Below the pieces are notes generated by a model. It had not been told where the DNA came from. It saw only the letters and a program-made list of their open reading frames with translations, and searched no databases. This document shows, piece by piece, positions 9,037 through 17,082 of a DNA stretch of 64,000 nucleotides; position 1 is the first letter of the stretch; every line of letters starts with the position of its first letter. This stretch comes from Arthrobacter glacialis. Its GTDB lineage: Bacteria; Actinomycetota; Actinomycetes; Actinomycetales; Micrococcaceae. The translations under genes were made by a program, and so were the position numbers. Where the stretch lies: NCBI RefSeq assembly GCF_002909445.1, contig NZ_PPXC01000003.1:1-64000 (forward strand). The letters run 5' to 3'.

Positions 9037-10863
9037 CTAGTAGATGGCGAAATTCTGTACGCCCATGGCCAGTCCAGCGTAGGGTCCGCTGGTGTACTTG
9101 GCGTAGCCAAAACCAAAGTCCGTGAACTTGGGGTTGAGCAAATTTGCCCTGTGCCCGGGTGAATTGACCCACCAGTCAAACATTGTTTTGGCACTGGTGT
9201 TCAGTGCCACGTTCTCCCCGGCACCAGTCCACCCGGCGGGGTAGTTCGTGTAAAAGTTCCAGCTGTGCCAGGTCCCATTCCAATTCGGCGAAGCAAAGTC
9301 GAGCAAGAGATGGTCAGCCCATTTCTGCGACCATGTGGCCACACCGGGGTTCCATTTCAGGGGCTGGAGTTTGTTCTGGATGCGGTAATCATTCACCAGC
9401 TTGAACGACTCAGCCACCAACGGATCGTTCAGCGAGGGAGCTGTGGGCCTGGCCGCAGTCACCGTCGCACTGCCCGCACTCGTCCTGGATTGAGTCGTGT
9501 AGCCGGACAGGGACCCCGTCACCGTCACCGACATTGTTTTGCCCAAATCAGCCTGCGTCAGCAGCAAGGTTGAGGTTGTCGCCCCCGAAACCGGCGCCCC
9601 GGACCGCAACCACTGGTATTTCAATGCCGTGCCAGCAGTCCACGCCCCCGGAATGGCGGTGAGTGTTGAACCAACCGCGGCAGTACCAGACACCACCGGC
9701 CCGGGCGCCAACAAAGTGCCGGCAACCACCACGGCACTTGCCTGGCTCGTCCTGGATGCCGTGGTGTAGCCGGCCAAGACTCCTGTCACCGTCACGGTCA
9801 TGGCCTTGCCCAGGTCATCCGGACCCAGCGCCAGGCTCGAGCCGGTGGCCCCGGGAATCGCCACGCCCGAACGCAACCACTGGTACTTCAACGCAGTCCC
9901 CGCAGTCCATGTCCCAGGAATGGCCGCCAGCGTCGCAGCAACCCTGGCAGTCCCGGAAATACCCGGCACCGGCGCAAGCAAGGCCCCGGCAATAACCACG
10001 GCACTGGCCTTGCTCGTCATGGAGGCGAACGCAGTGCCCGCCTGATACCCCGTGACCCGCACCGACATGGTGTTGCCCAAATCCGCTGAACCCACCAGCA
10101 ACGACGATCCGGTGGCACCAGGAACGGCTGTCCCCGAACGCAACCACTGATACGTCAAGGTCGCCCCGCCAGGCCACACCCCCGCAACGGCTACCAATGT
10201 TGAACCAACCGCGGCAGTCCCCGAAATACTCGGCACCGGGGTAAGCCCGGCGCCGGGAACGACGGAGGCACTGTTCCGCGAAGCGGTGGAGAAACCCGTC
10301 TTGGATCCTGTCACCGTCACAGAGACGTTCTTGCCCACATCAGTCGAACCCAACAGCAGGGATGGGCCCGTGGCACCGGGAACCGGAACACCCGAACGCC
10401 ACCACTGATACGTCAACGCCACCCCCGCGGTCCATGCCCCGGCAACGGCTACCACTGTTGAACCCACTGAAGCGGTACCGGAAATACTCGGCACCGGGGC
10501 CACCAGTGCTGCTGCTACAACGGCGGCGCTGGTCCGTGAAACGCTGGCATAGCCAGCCTTGTTCCCTGTCACCGTCACCGATATCGCCTGGCCCAAATCC
10601 GCATAACCCAACAGCAGCGAGGAATCCGTCGCACCAGAAACCGCCACACCCGAACGCAACCACTGATACGTCAACACTGCCTCAGGCGTCCACACCCCGG
10701 GCACTGCGACCAATTGCGTTCCAAGCCCTGCGGTCCCGGAAATACCCGGCACCGGTGCCAGCAAGGCTCCGGCGGCCACAGCCGGAGTCAGGCCCAGCAA
10801 CCCGAACAGCAGCGCTGCCAGGACGGGTATTACCAGCAGTCGCTTCCGCACGAGTGCGCGCAT
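9037..10863 (-). CDS. Secreted CAP/SCP-domain protein with five Ig-like repeats
   Basis: 608 residues. An N-terminal signal peptide (Arg/Lys-rich start, hydrophobic core, PAVAA cleavage region near residue 30) is followed by five ~87-residue repeats beginning near residues 35, 121, 208, 296 and 385. Each carries LAPVPxISGTA, a TYQWLRSG core and SVTVTG, as in cell-wall-associated Ig-like domains. The C-terminus (about 478-608) is a CAP (SCP/PR-1) domain with GENVALN and WVNSPGHRANLLNP. No sortase motif or membrane anchor follows. ATG start with a GGGGGAG ribosome site. Probably exported and wall-interacting; the exact role is unknown. Confidence 0.88.
   Translation of the reverse strand: MRALVRKRLLVIPVLAALLFGLLGLTPAVAAGALLAPVPGISGTAGLGTQLVAVPGVWTPEAVLTYQWLRSGVAVSGATDSSLLLGYADLGQAISVTVTGNKAGYASVSRTSAAVVAAALVAPVPSISGTASVGSTVVAVAGAWTAGVALTYQWWRSGVPVPGATGPSLLLGSTDVGKNVSVTVTGSKTGFSTASRNSASVVPGAGLTPVPSISGTAAVGSTLVAVAGVWPGGATLTYQWLRSGTAVPGATGSSLLVGSADLGNTMSVRVTGYQAGTAFASMTSKASAVVIAGALLAPVPGISGTARVAATLAAIPGTWTAGTALKYQWLRSGVAIPGATGSSLALGPDDLGKAMTVTVTGVLAGYTTASRTSQASAVVVAGTLLAPGPVVSGTAAVGSTLTAIPGAWTAGTALKYQWLRSGAPVSGATTSTLLLTQADLGKTMSVTVTGSLSGYTTQSRTSAGSATVTAARPTAPSLNDPLVAESFKLVNDYRIQNKLQPLKWNPGVATWSQKWADHLLLDFASPNWNGTWHSWNFYTNYPAGWTGAGENVALNTSAKTMFDWWVNSPGHRANLLNPKFTDFGFGYAKYTSGPYAGLAMGVQNFAIY
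9454..10761 (-). repeat. Five tandem ~260-bp coding repeats
   Basis: DNA encoding residues 35-470 of the CAP-domain protein repeats about every 260-265 bp. A recognisable unit around TYQWLRSG reappears almost unchanged five times. Such repeats can expand or contract by recombination and are prone to assembly collapse. Confidence 0.8.
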
Positions 10864-11092
10864 GTGTTCTCCCCCAGAAAAGGTAAATGTGACTTCCTAT
10901 ACCCTAGCTGTCTGCGATACTTTCCGGTCGACAAAGTCCACCGTCATTCTGGGCAGCACCAAGAGTATGTGGCAATGGACCCGCCACGCATCACCGCCGC
11001 TGCTTTGGGTAGTTGACTCCCTGCCCGGCAACAATATGGCGCGGGCAGTCATGCGTTGACGGCCGCGATCCGTCCCGGAGTATTGTTCTAGC

Positions 11093-11623
11093 ATGAGCAA
11101 CTACGCTGTGTTCCTGCGCGGGATCAATGTTGGCGGCATCAACGTCAAAATGGCTGATCTGCGCACGGCCCTGGCCACACTTCCCCTGACCAAGGTGAAA
11201 ACCCTGCTGGCCTCGGGCAACGTTGTGTGTTCCACGGACATGGACGCAGCGGAATTGAAAACGAGTGTAGAAACGCTCCTGCGCGACTCATTTGGCTACG
11301 ACGCCTGGGTGGTGGTGCTGGATCAGGAACAAGTTCAGGAAATTGTTGATGTCTGCCCCTACCCGGCCGATGACGCCTCCCAGCACAGCTACGTAACACT
11401 CTCCAGCGACCCCGCCGTCCTGGACGAACTCGCCGCCCACGGCAGCGAGTTGCCCGACGTCGAACTGGCCAGGCTCATCCCCGAGGCGCTTGCGTGGCTG
11501 GCCGAATCCGGCGGCACCCTCAACAGCCCCTTTAGCAAACTCACAGCCAAGCCGCGCTATAAAAGTACGACGACGACCCGCAACTTGCGCACCCTGCTCA
11601 AGTGCCGCGACGCGATGGCGTAA
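11093..11623 (+). CDS. DUF1697 domain-containing protein
   Basis: 176-residue cytoplasmic protein. The opening MSNYAVFLRGINVGGINVK and the following ADLRTAL...LLASGNVVCST are hallmark sequences of DUF1697, and the C-terminal PRYKSTTTTRNLRTLLKC completes the family pattern. No biochemical role is established for the family. ATG 11093 follows a TATTGT hexamer closely, suggesting a very short leader. It is flanked by genes on the other strand and appears monocistronic. Confidence 0.88.
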   Translation: MSNYAVFLRGINVGGINVKMADLRTALATLPLTKVKTLLASGNVVCSTDMDAAELKTSVETLLRDSFGYDAWVVVLDQEQVQEIVDVCPYPADDASQHSYVTLSSDPAVLDELAAHGSELPDVELARLIPEALAWLAESGGTLNSPFSKLTAKPRYKSTTTTRNLRTLLKCRDAMA

Positions 11624-11793
11624 CAAGAGCTGATACGTAAATAGGGTGGGTTGGCAGCTTGGATACTGAGGCCGCTTTGGGCACGCGCGTTACTAGTACC
11701 GGGAATGGCGCCAGTGTCACAGCTGCGCCGCACTGGCTCCTGGCGCGACGCATAACCAAAGCCGTCGTGCGCAAAATGGCGCTAAAGCGCACA

Positions 11794-11818
11794 TTTCGCC
11801 GTTTCCTGCGGGTCAGTT
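11794..11818. repeat. Solitary half of the CTGCGGGTCAGTT hairpin repeat
   Basis: This 25-bp stretch ends in CTGCGGGTCAGTT and nearly matches the right arm of the inverted repeat at 31033-31106, including the preceding TTTCGCCGTTT. No matching left arm is seen upstream, so it looks like a decayed or truncated copy. It abuts the stop codon of the GTPase gene at 11819; the rest of 11624-11793 holds no gene I can support. Confidence 0.5.
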
Positions 11819-13432
11819 CTAGTGGCGCGCGGCAGCCAGGGCTTCCTGGAACGCCCGGTAGCGCCCAATCTCGGCCTCTGTGGGTTCCTCCACCAATGTT
11901 TGGGAAACGCCGGCAACACTTTCGCGCAGGCGCCGTCGGGCCAAGGCAGCACGCCCCTTGCCCCCGGCCAGGGCCAGGAACTTGCTGGTGATGGCCAGGA
12001 AAATGCCCACCACCACGCCGGTGAGAACCATCAAGGTGGGCAGCGGCCAGCCCTCAACCTTGGGGGTTTCCGGAACTGGCAGCTGAAAATACCCCAGCGC
12101 GGCCAAGACTCCCAGCCACAGCAACCCGCCCACCGCCCACACCAGCGCCACCCACTGGATCACGGAAAACACCGGCCACCACCATGCCCGGGAATTGGCC
12201 TTCAAATCGGTGCTTGCCACAGCTTGATCGAGGGCGTCGGGCAAGCCGTCACGGTTACTGCGGGCAGCGGCACGAATCGACGACCGCCACGGGCCTGACG
12301 ATCCGGCACTGGCGGCATCGGAGAAGTCCCGCATAAAGGAATCCATCCGGGCCAGCTCTGCGGCGCCTGCCGGGGGCAGGGAGGTCCTGTTCAACTCGGG
12401 GGCGTCGTCGCGGCGCAAACTCATGCGGCGCAGCGGGTCCCTGCGGAACCGGGTCAGCCAGCGCGTGGCGGGCCAGCCGGTTCGTTTGCTCGCCTCCAGC
12501 CTGAAGGAGGTGCGCACGGCGGCGGCTATGCTCTCAACGTGCACGGCCTCGGCCAGACCGGCAGCCAGCTGTTTCCGGTCCTGCTGGTGCACGCCGGCGG
12601 CATCACCGTCACCTGCAGCCTGGGCCAGCCGTTCTGCCGCCACCGTCACATCCGCGGCCAGCCGGGCGCCCTGGGCCGCTTTGGCCTTCACCACGGCTGC
12701 GATGCGTTGGCGAAGCTCGGGCACTCCGTCGCCCGTCAGGGCGGATACAGCCAGTACTTTCACGCTGCCCAACCCGTCCCGGTCAAGGATGGCGGAGAGC
12801 GATTCCAGCACGGGCTTGACCTCATGCGGGGCCAACTTGTCCACCTGGTTCAACACCACAAGCGTCACCGCCGCGTGGGCCGAGAACGGTTTGATGAACT
12901 CATTGTGAATGGCCGCATCGGCGTACTTCTGCGGATCCACCACCCACACCAAAACATCCACCTGGCCCGCCAGGCGCTGCACAATCTCGCGGTTGCGCAA
13001 CTGGACCGAATCGAAATCCGGCAAATCCAGCAGCACCAGCCCTCCGGCGTCGTCCACCAAGGAAGGCACGGGGGCACCCTCACGGCGCTCGGCAACCTCC
13101 AGCCAATCAAGCAGGGGCGAACTGCCCGCCATGCCCCACACCATGGCCAGCGGCTCGCTGGTGGTGGGCCTGCGCACGGCAACCCGCGCGGCATCCGTGC
13201 CGGCCACGGCGTTGAACAGCGAGGACTTCCCGCTGCCGGTGGCGCCAAAGAATCCCACCACGGTGTGATCGGCGCTCAAGGAACGGCGCGAGCTGGCCCG
13301 CTCCAACACCCCAAAAACCTGCTCCAGCGCGGCATCGTCCACACGACCCTCACCCAACTCCATGGCCTCGTTGAGCGCAGCGAGCTGGCGGGCCAGCGTG
13401 GATTCGGCTCTCACCTGACGATGCCGGCTCAT
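11819..13432 (-). CDS. Membrane-associated dynamin-like GTPase, second of pair
   Basis: 537 residues from ATG 13432, which overlaps the preceding gene's stop by 4 nt (ATGA). G1 is GATGSGKSS (residues 63-71), G3 DLPDFDS (136-142), G4 NQVDK (195-199). Two long hydrophobic segments (about 430-460 and 470-495) place the C-terminus in the membrane; the end is Arg- and Glu-rich. The layout resembles actinobacterial dynamin-like pairs (DynA/DynB, IniA/IniC) and YfjP-type GTPases. A role in membrane remodelling or stress tolerance is inference. Confidence 0.78.
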   Translation of the reverse strand: MSRHRQVRAESTLARQLAALNEAMELGEGRVDDAALEQVFGVLERASSRRSLSADHTVVGFFGATGSGKSSLFNAVAGTDAARVAVRRPTTSEPLAMVWGMAGSSPLLDWLEVAERREGAPVPSLVDDAGGLVLLDLPDFDSVQLRNREIVQRLAGQVDVLVWVVDPQKYADAAIHNEFIKPFSAHAAVTLVVLNQVDKLAPHEVKPVLESLSAILDRDGLGSVKVLAVSALTGDGVPELRQRIAAVVKAKAAQGARLAADVTVAAERLAQAAGDGDAAGVHQQDRKQLAAGLAEAVHVESIAAAVRTSFRLEASKRTGWPATRWLTRFRRDPLRRMSLRRDDAPELNRTSLPPAGAAELARMDSFMRDFSDAASAGSSGPWRSSIRAAARSNRDGLPDALDQAVASTDLKANSRAWWWPVFSVIQWVALVWAVGGLLWLGVLAALGYFQLPVPETPKVEGWPLPTLMVLTGVVVGIFLAITSKFLALAGGKGRAALARRRLRESVAGVSQTLVEEPTEAEIGRYRAFQEALAAARH

Positions 13433-15243
13433 GCGTGCTCCCCCATCCCGCCCAGAACAGCCAGTTCCTTCACCAATGCGTCCAGGCGTCCCACCTGTGG
13501 ATCCGCGGCGCCCGAAACAGGACCCAGCCTGCTCAGGAACCGGTCCTGCTGGCGCTCCAACAGGCTCGCGCAACGGGCATCCAGGGAGCGCTTGGCGTCC
13601 CTGGCCAGGCGCCGCACGGCATCCTCGCCAAAAATCGCCTCCAAAACCTTTTGGCCCACGACGGCGGTGCCTCCAGCGATGCCCACCTCGGCCCCCGTCA
13701 GTCCCCCTGTGAACGAAAAGACCACCACCATCAGGACCACACCCAAACCGTTGACACCAAAAGACAGCCACCTGGCCTGTGAACGCTTCGTGGCACCCTC
13801 GGCCCGGATCAACGCCACGACCTCGCCCTGCCACGCACGGATTTCGCCAGCCACCTCGGCCGGAAAATCTGGGCTGAGGGCCGACAAATCATCCATGCCC
13901 AGCAGCTGCCTGCCGGCTGGATCAGAGCGCCAGCGCTGATCGGCGTCCTCGGCAGCACGGGCCGCCTGATCCACGATGACCGCCTGCAAGCCAGACTCAA
14001 TGGCCACTTCCACCTTGACGGCGGGCGGAGGCTGGCCCTTGAAGAAGGCGCCGATCCTGTCCCGCATGCGGCCAATGCCATTTTCCAGGGCCCTGAAGAA
14101 GTCACCTGTGCCCACAAAGTCCTGCCATCTGGCCAGCACCTCCCCGCGCAGCAAGGTCCCGTCACTGGTGGCCTTGCTGATGCGCGCTGCGGCGTCGGCG
14201 AAGGCTGCCCGCACGTCTTGGGCCAGTTGCTGGCCGGCCATTTGCTGGTCCACCACTGCCCCGGACAGAATTTCCAGGCGCCCGGCAAGTGAGCGAACAG
14301 TCCCATTGAGGGTCCTTCGCACAATTTCTGCCCGGCCGGAGGAGTCTTCGCTGATGGTGGCCAGCCAGGTGCTGATGGGGGCAACTGCTGCCGGCGGCAG
14401 CATGCCCCATTCATCCAATGCCATTTCCGGGACCACAAACAGCTGCGCGCCGGCCAAGCCCTCACGCACCAACATGCCCTGGAGGTCGGCAGCTACCTCC
14501 TGCTCGGCTCCTGGCGGAACACGGTCCAAAATGATGGCGACGGTGATGTCCCGGGAGGCGGCATCGAGCAGAAGTTTCCACGGCACGGCGTCCGCGTACC
14601 TGTTGGCTGTGGTGACAAAGAGCCACAAATCAGCGGCCGCCAGCAGCTGCCCGGCCAGGTGCCTGTTGTCATCGGAGACGGAGTCCACATCCGGTGCATC
14701 CAAAAGTGCCACACCCGGCGGCACCGCCGGATCGGCAACTAGTACCAAGGAAGTCATGGCCGAAGCATCCGGGGCCACGCCCGCCCGTGATGCCGGAGTG
14801 TTGGCCTTAACCAGTTCCCCGTGGACCCGGTGCAAGGTGGGCAGCACGCGCACCGAGGTGAACCAGACGGCGTCCTGCGGGTTGTGGAGCAGAATTGGTT
14901 GGCGCGTGGTGGGCCTGATGGCCCCGGATCGGGTCACGGGATGGCCCACCAAGGCGTTGACCAGTGTTGACTTCCCCGCCCCTGTGGACCCTCCCACCAC
15001 TGCCAGCAGCGGAGCATCCAAGCTTTTCCACCGCGGCAAGATGTAGTCATCAAGCTGGCCAAGAGCGGCTGCTGCTGTGGACCGGGCGTTCTCCACCCCG
15101 GGCAGCCCCAGCGGAAAATCCAGGGCGGCCAGTTCGGCCCGCACGCTCTCCACCAGGGACACGGCAGAGATTTGTGCCAAGGAGGCTGCGTTGTCATCCT
15201 GTGGCGGATTGGACCGTGGCGGCCGTGCGTCGGTGGGGTTCAC
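13429..15243 (-). CDS. Membrane-associated dynamin-like GTPase, first of pair
   Basis: 604 residues from GTG 15243. Walker A/G1 GGSTGAGKST lies at about residues 84-93 and a DAPDVDS G3 motif at about 183-189; a glycine-rich hydrophobic hairpin occurs near residue 500-545, and the C-terminus is coiled-coil-like. The longer frame to 15345 cannot be right because it reads through the csbD terminator at 15314-15343; ATG 15282 is an alternative. It is co-transcribed with the partner GTPase by a 4-nt overlap, so the two products probably work together. Confidence 0.75.
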   Translation of the reverse strand: MNPTDARPPRSNPPQDDNAASLAQISAVSLVESVRAELAALDFPLGLPGVENARSTAAAALGQLDDYILPRWKSLDAPLLAVVGGSTGAGKSTLVNALVGHPVTRSGAIRPTTRQPILLHNPQDAVWFTSVRVLPTLHRVHGELVKANTPASRAGVAPDASAMTSLVLVADPAVPPGVALLDAPDVDSVSDDNRHLAGQLLAAADLWLFVTTANRYADAVPWKLLLDAASRDITVAIILDRVPPGAEQEVAADLQGMLVREGLAGAQLFVVPEMALDEWGMLPPAAVAPISTWLATISEDSSGRAEIVRRTLNGTVRSLAGRLEILSGAVVDQQMAGQQLAQDVRAAFADAAARISKATSDGTLLRGEVLARWQDFVGTGDFFRALENGIGRMRDRIGAFFKGQPPPAVKVEVAIESGLQAVIVDQAARAAEDADQRWRSDPAGRQLLGMDDLSALSPDFPAEVAGEIRAWQGEVVALIRAEGATKRSQARWLSFGVNGLGVVLMVVVFSFTGGLTGAEVGIAGGTAVVGQKVLEAIFGEDAVRRLARDAKRSLDARCASLLERQQDRFLSRLGPVSGAADPQVGRLDALVKELAVLGGMGEHA

Positions 15244-15313
15244 AGCTTCATCATGCCAGCACAATGCATGAGAGAAAGCCATTGCTGGCGCAAATCTGCG
15301 AAAAGACAACAAA

Positions 15314-15343
15314 GAAGCCCCGCCGTGGGTACGGCGGGGCTTC
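15314..15343 (-). terminator. Terminator of the csbD-like gene
   Basis: Perfect 13-bp GC-rich stem (15314-15326 with 15331-15343), loop GGGT, followed on the minus strand by a T-rich tract. It lies 29 bp after the CsbD stop and separates that unit from the GTPase pair. Confidence 0.9.
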
Positions 15344-15372
15344 ATTGCAATCCAATGGACGGGCCGTGTCAG

Positions 15373-15558
15373 CTACTTGCCGAAGGTGTCCTTCGCGGCG
15401 TCCTTGACATGCTCGCCAGCCTGCTTGGCCTTGGCTGCGGCCTGTTCGCCGGCACCCTCGGCCTGAAGCTTCTCATTGTTCGTTGCGTCGCCCAGGGCTT
15501 CCTTCGCCTTGCCGGCTACTTCCTGGGCTTTGTTGCTGATCTTATCTCCGAGACCCAT
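15373..15558 (-). CDS. CsbD family stress-response protein
   Basis: 61 residues from ATG 15558, preceded by a strong AAGGAGG ribosome site. The sequence is highly charged and Ala/Lys/Glu/Gly-rich (GDKISNKAQEVAGKAKEALGD...), typical of CsbD/YjbJ-like hydrophilic proteins induced by general stress. No Cys and no membrane segment. It sits in a stress cluster with a GlsB-like membrane protein. Confidence 0.9.
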   Translation of the reverse strand: MGLGDKISNKAQEVAGKAKEALGDATNNEKLQAEGAGEQAAAKAKQAGEHVKDAAKDTFGK

Positions 15559-15735
15559 GAGGTCCTCCTTCAACTCGAATCCAACTAGAACACTTTCCAC
15601 CCTAGGAAAGGAGTCTGGACGTTGCCTGAGTGTCTGGCGACTCAGGCATGGTCCGTTGGGACGCCATGAGGGCTTGGGGCAAAGCAAAGGGAGGCTCCAA
15701 CCATTTCAGCTCGGAACCTCCCTCGTGTGCAGCAA

Positions 15736-15996
15736 TCAGGCTTTCTTGCGCGTCAACAATCCCCAGACAACCAGGACAACCAACGAGCCGCCAATCGCGA
15801 GCAACCACGTCGATACTGACCAGAACTCGTTGATACCAACGTTGAACAAGGCACTACCAATCCAGCCGCCCAAAATGGCACCAACAACACCAAGCACCAG
15901 AGTCGCGAGCCAGCCGCCACCCTGCTCACCCGGTTTGATCGCTTTCGCGATGGCACCAGCAATCAGACCCAAAATAATCCAACCAATGAAACCCAT
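15736..15996 (-). CDS. GlsB/YeaQ/YmgE family stress-response membrane protein
   Basis: 86 residues from ATG 15996 (a GGAG site 9 nt upstream). The opening MGFIGWIILGLIAGAIAKAI and the Gly-rich LGVVGAILGGWIG are the transglycosylase-associated-protein signature; three hydrophobic segments fill most of the chain. Expected in the cytoplasmic membrane and stress-induced. The longer frame to 16050 has no ribosome site. Confidence 0.9.
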   Translation of the reverse strand: MGFIGWIILGLIAGAIAKAIKPGEQGGGWLATLVLGVVGAILGGWIGSALFNVGINEFWSVSTWLLAIGGSLVVLVVWGLLTRKKA

Positions 15997-16168
15997 GTCT
16001 TTACTCCGTTCGGATGAAGGTTTTAGTCCCAGCATCAAATCACGATGCACCCAGCAACCTTACTGAGCAGTAACGCGAACATCAAATTGAGAACAGCCCA
16101 ATCGACGAGAACATAAGGACGCAATGAGCAGGTAAGTCATGGAGGCAGATGAAGCCGCGACGCGAGAC

Positions 16169-16327
16169 TTACCGCTCGACCGCCTTCCGCCGGACCCAAC
16201 CGACAGCGGCCGTGGCCACGAAAAGAATGAGGGCTACAACTGCCAGCCACATCAAGCCCTCGAAGACGAACCCGACCACAGCAACGATCAACCAAACCGC
16301 CAGCAAAACAATCACGAGAGTAGCCAT
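16169..16327 (-). CDS. 52-residue hydrophobic membrane protein, copy 2
   Basis: Read directly from the sequence: ATG 16327 to TAA 16169. Two predicted membrane segments (about residues 4-22 and 26-43) flank a short FEG turn, and the chain ends in GWVRRKAVER. It is clearly paralogous to the gene at 16439-16597: same length, same GF-VxxGLxWLAV core, same ATAAxGWVRR end. No obvious Shine-Dalgarno; a TATGCT hexamer ends 6 bp before ATG, hinting at a leaderless or near-leaderless transcript. Function unknown; small envelope-stress protein is the natural guess. Confidence 0.7.
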   Translation of the reverse strand: MATLVIVLLAVWLIVAVVGFVFEGLMWLAVVALILFVATAAVGWVRRKAVER

Positions 16328-16398
16328 GCGCAGAGCATACGCCTGACCTCGGATGAATGGAATATCTGTCCCGAAGCAATCGAAGCCGCAGCGAGCAT

Positions 16399-16430
16399 GA
16401 AAAAGGCCGGCCGCATGACGCGACCGACCT
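16399..16430 (-). terminator. Terminator between the two 52-residue protein genes
   Basis: A 12-bp stem with G-T wobbles (16404-16415 with 16419-16430) and a 3-nt loop, followed on the minus strand by five T. It begins 9 bp after the stop of the gene at 16439-16597, which shows that gene is a real, separately ended unit. Confidence 0.8.
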
Positions 16431-16438
16431 CATCCAAA

Positions 16439-16597
16439 TTACTTGTTCAGCGCGTTGCGCCGCACCCAACCAATCGCAGCCGTACCCACAAACAAGACAG
16501 CAGCAATAACGGCCAGCCACAGCAATCCCTTGACCACAAAACCAAGGATCGCGAGGACCAGCCAGATGATAAGAAGAACAGAAATTATTTGAACCAT
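16439..16597 (-). CDS. 52-residue hydrophobic membrane protein, copy 1
   Basis: ATG 16597 to TAA 16439, 52 residues. Two hydrophobic spans (about 3-22 and 25-43), a VKG turn, and the C-terminal motif GWVRRNALNK. Roughly 60% of positions match the copy at 16169-16327. A dedicated terminator directly downstream and the conserved reading frame support coding. No strong ribosome site is visible. I do not know the family's function. Confidence 0.72.
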   Translation of the reverse strand: MVQIISVLLIIWLVLAILGFVVKGLLWLAVIAAVLFVGTAAIGWVRRNALNK

Positions 16598-16680
16598 CGA
16601 ACAAACCTACTACCCCAGCCACGCTGATGGAAGTTCAGCAGCCGCTTGGCCCCGACCATGAGCCTGCTTGTTTAACGCAA

Positions 16681-16712
16681 AAGCCCGGGAAGCTTTTCAG
16701 CTTCCCGGGCTT
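16681..16712 (-). terminator. tRNA operon terminator
   Basis: Perfect 13-bp stem (16681-16693 with 16700-16712) with loop TTTTCA, 5 bp beyond the 3' end of tRNA-Glu; followed by TTTGCG on the minus strand. Confidence 0.85.
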
Positions 16713-16717
16713 GCTTG

Positions 16718-16790
16718 TGACCCCAGCGGGATTCGAACCCGCGTTACCGCCGTGAGAGGGCAGCGTACTAGGCCGCTATACGATGGGGCC
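16718..16790 (-). tRNA. tRNA-Glu (CTC)
   Basis: A 73-nt cloverleaf on the minus strand beginning GGCCCCATCG and ending CTGGGGTCA. The anticodon loop CCTCTCA reads CTC; GGTTCGAATCC is the T-arm. CCA is not encoded. It follows tRNA-Gln and shares its promoter. Confidence 0.95.
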
Positions 16791-16879
16791 CTAATACATT
16801 CAATTTTTTGCGATTGAACTTCAAGAATATTACCTGACCTTCGTTCCACATGCCAATTGGAAGGCAGCTTGTAAAAGCG

Positions 16880-16951
16880 CTGGGATACCAGGACTCGAAC
16901 CTAGAATGTCGGTACCAGAAACCGATGTGTTGCCAATTACACCATATCCCA
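16880..16951 (-). tRNA. tRNA-Gln (CTG)
   Basis: A 72-nt cloverleaf beginning TGGGATATGG and ending GGTATCCCAG; anticodon stem TCGGT/ACCGA with loop TTCTGGT gives CTG. T-arm GGTTCGAGTCC. CCA is not encoded. Next to gltX, as is common in actinobacteria, where GluRS also charges tRNA-Gln for later amidation. Confidence 0.95.
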
Positions 16952-17021
16952 ATGGCTACGCGATTTGCCTTGAAATCCGCGGGTTTCCCCGGTCTTTCAG
17001 CGGCTCTCGCGCCGGGATAAA

Positions 17022-17050
17022 ACTATACCCGAGAGTTTGCCGAACACCAA
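17022..17050 (-). promoter_or_regulatory. Promoter of the tRNA-Gln/tRNA-Glu unit
   Basis: On the minus strand TTGGTG (17050-17045), a 17-bp spacer and TATAGT (17027-17022) form a good sigma-70-type promoter 70 bp upstream of tRNA-Gln. Confidence 0.65.
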
Positions 17051-17082
17051 AACGAGAATGCTGTTTTTGGCTGAGTTGTGCG

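Noticed and set aside
15244-15345. Upstream extension of the first GTPase gene to 15345
   Set aside because: It would read through the perfect csbD terminator with its T-rich tail; the start must lie downstream.
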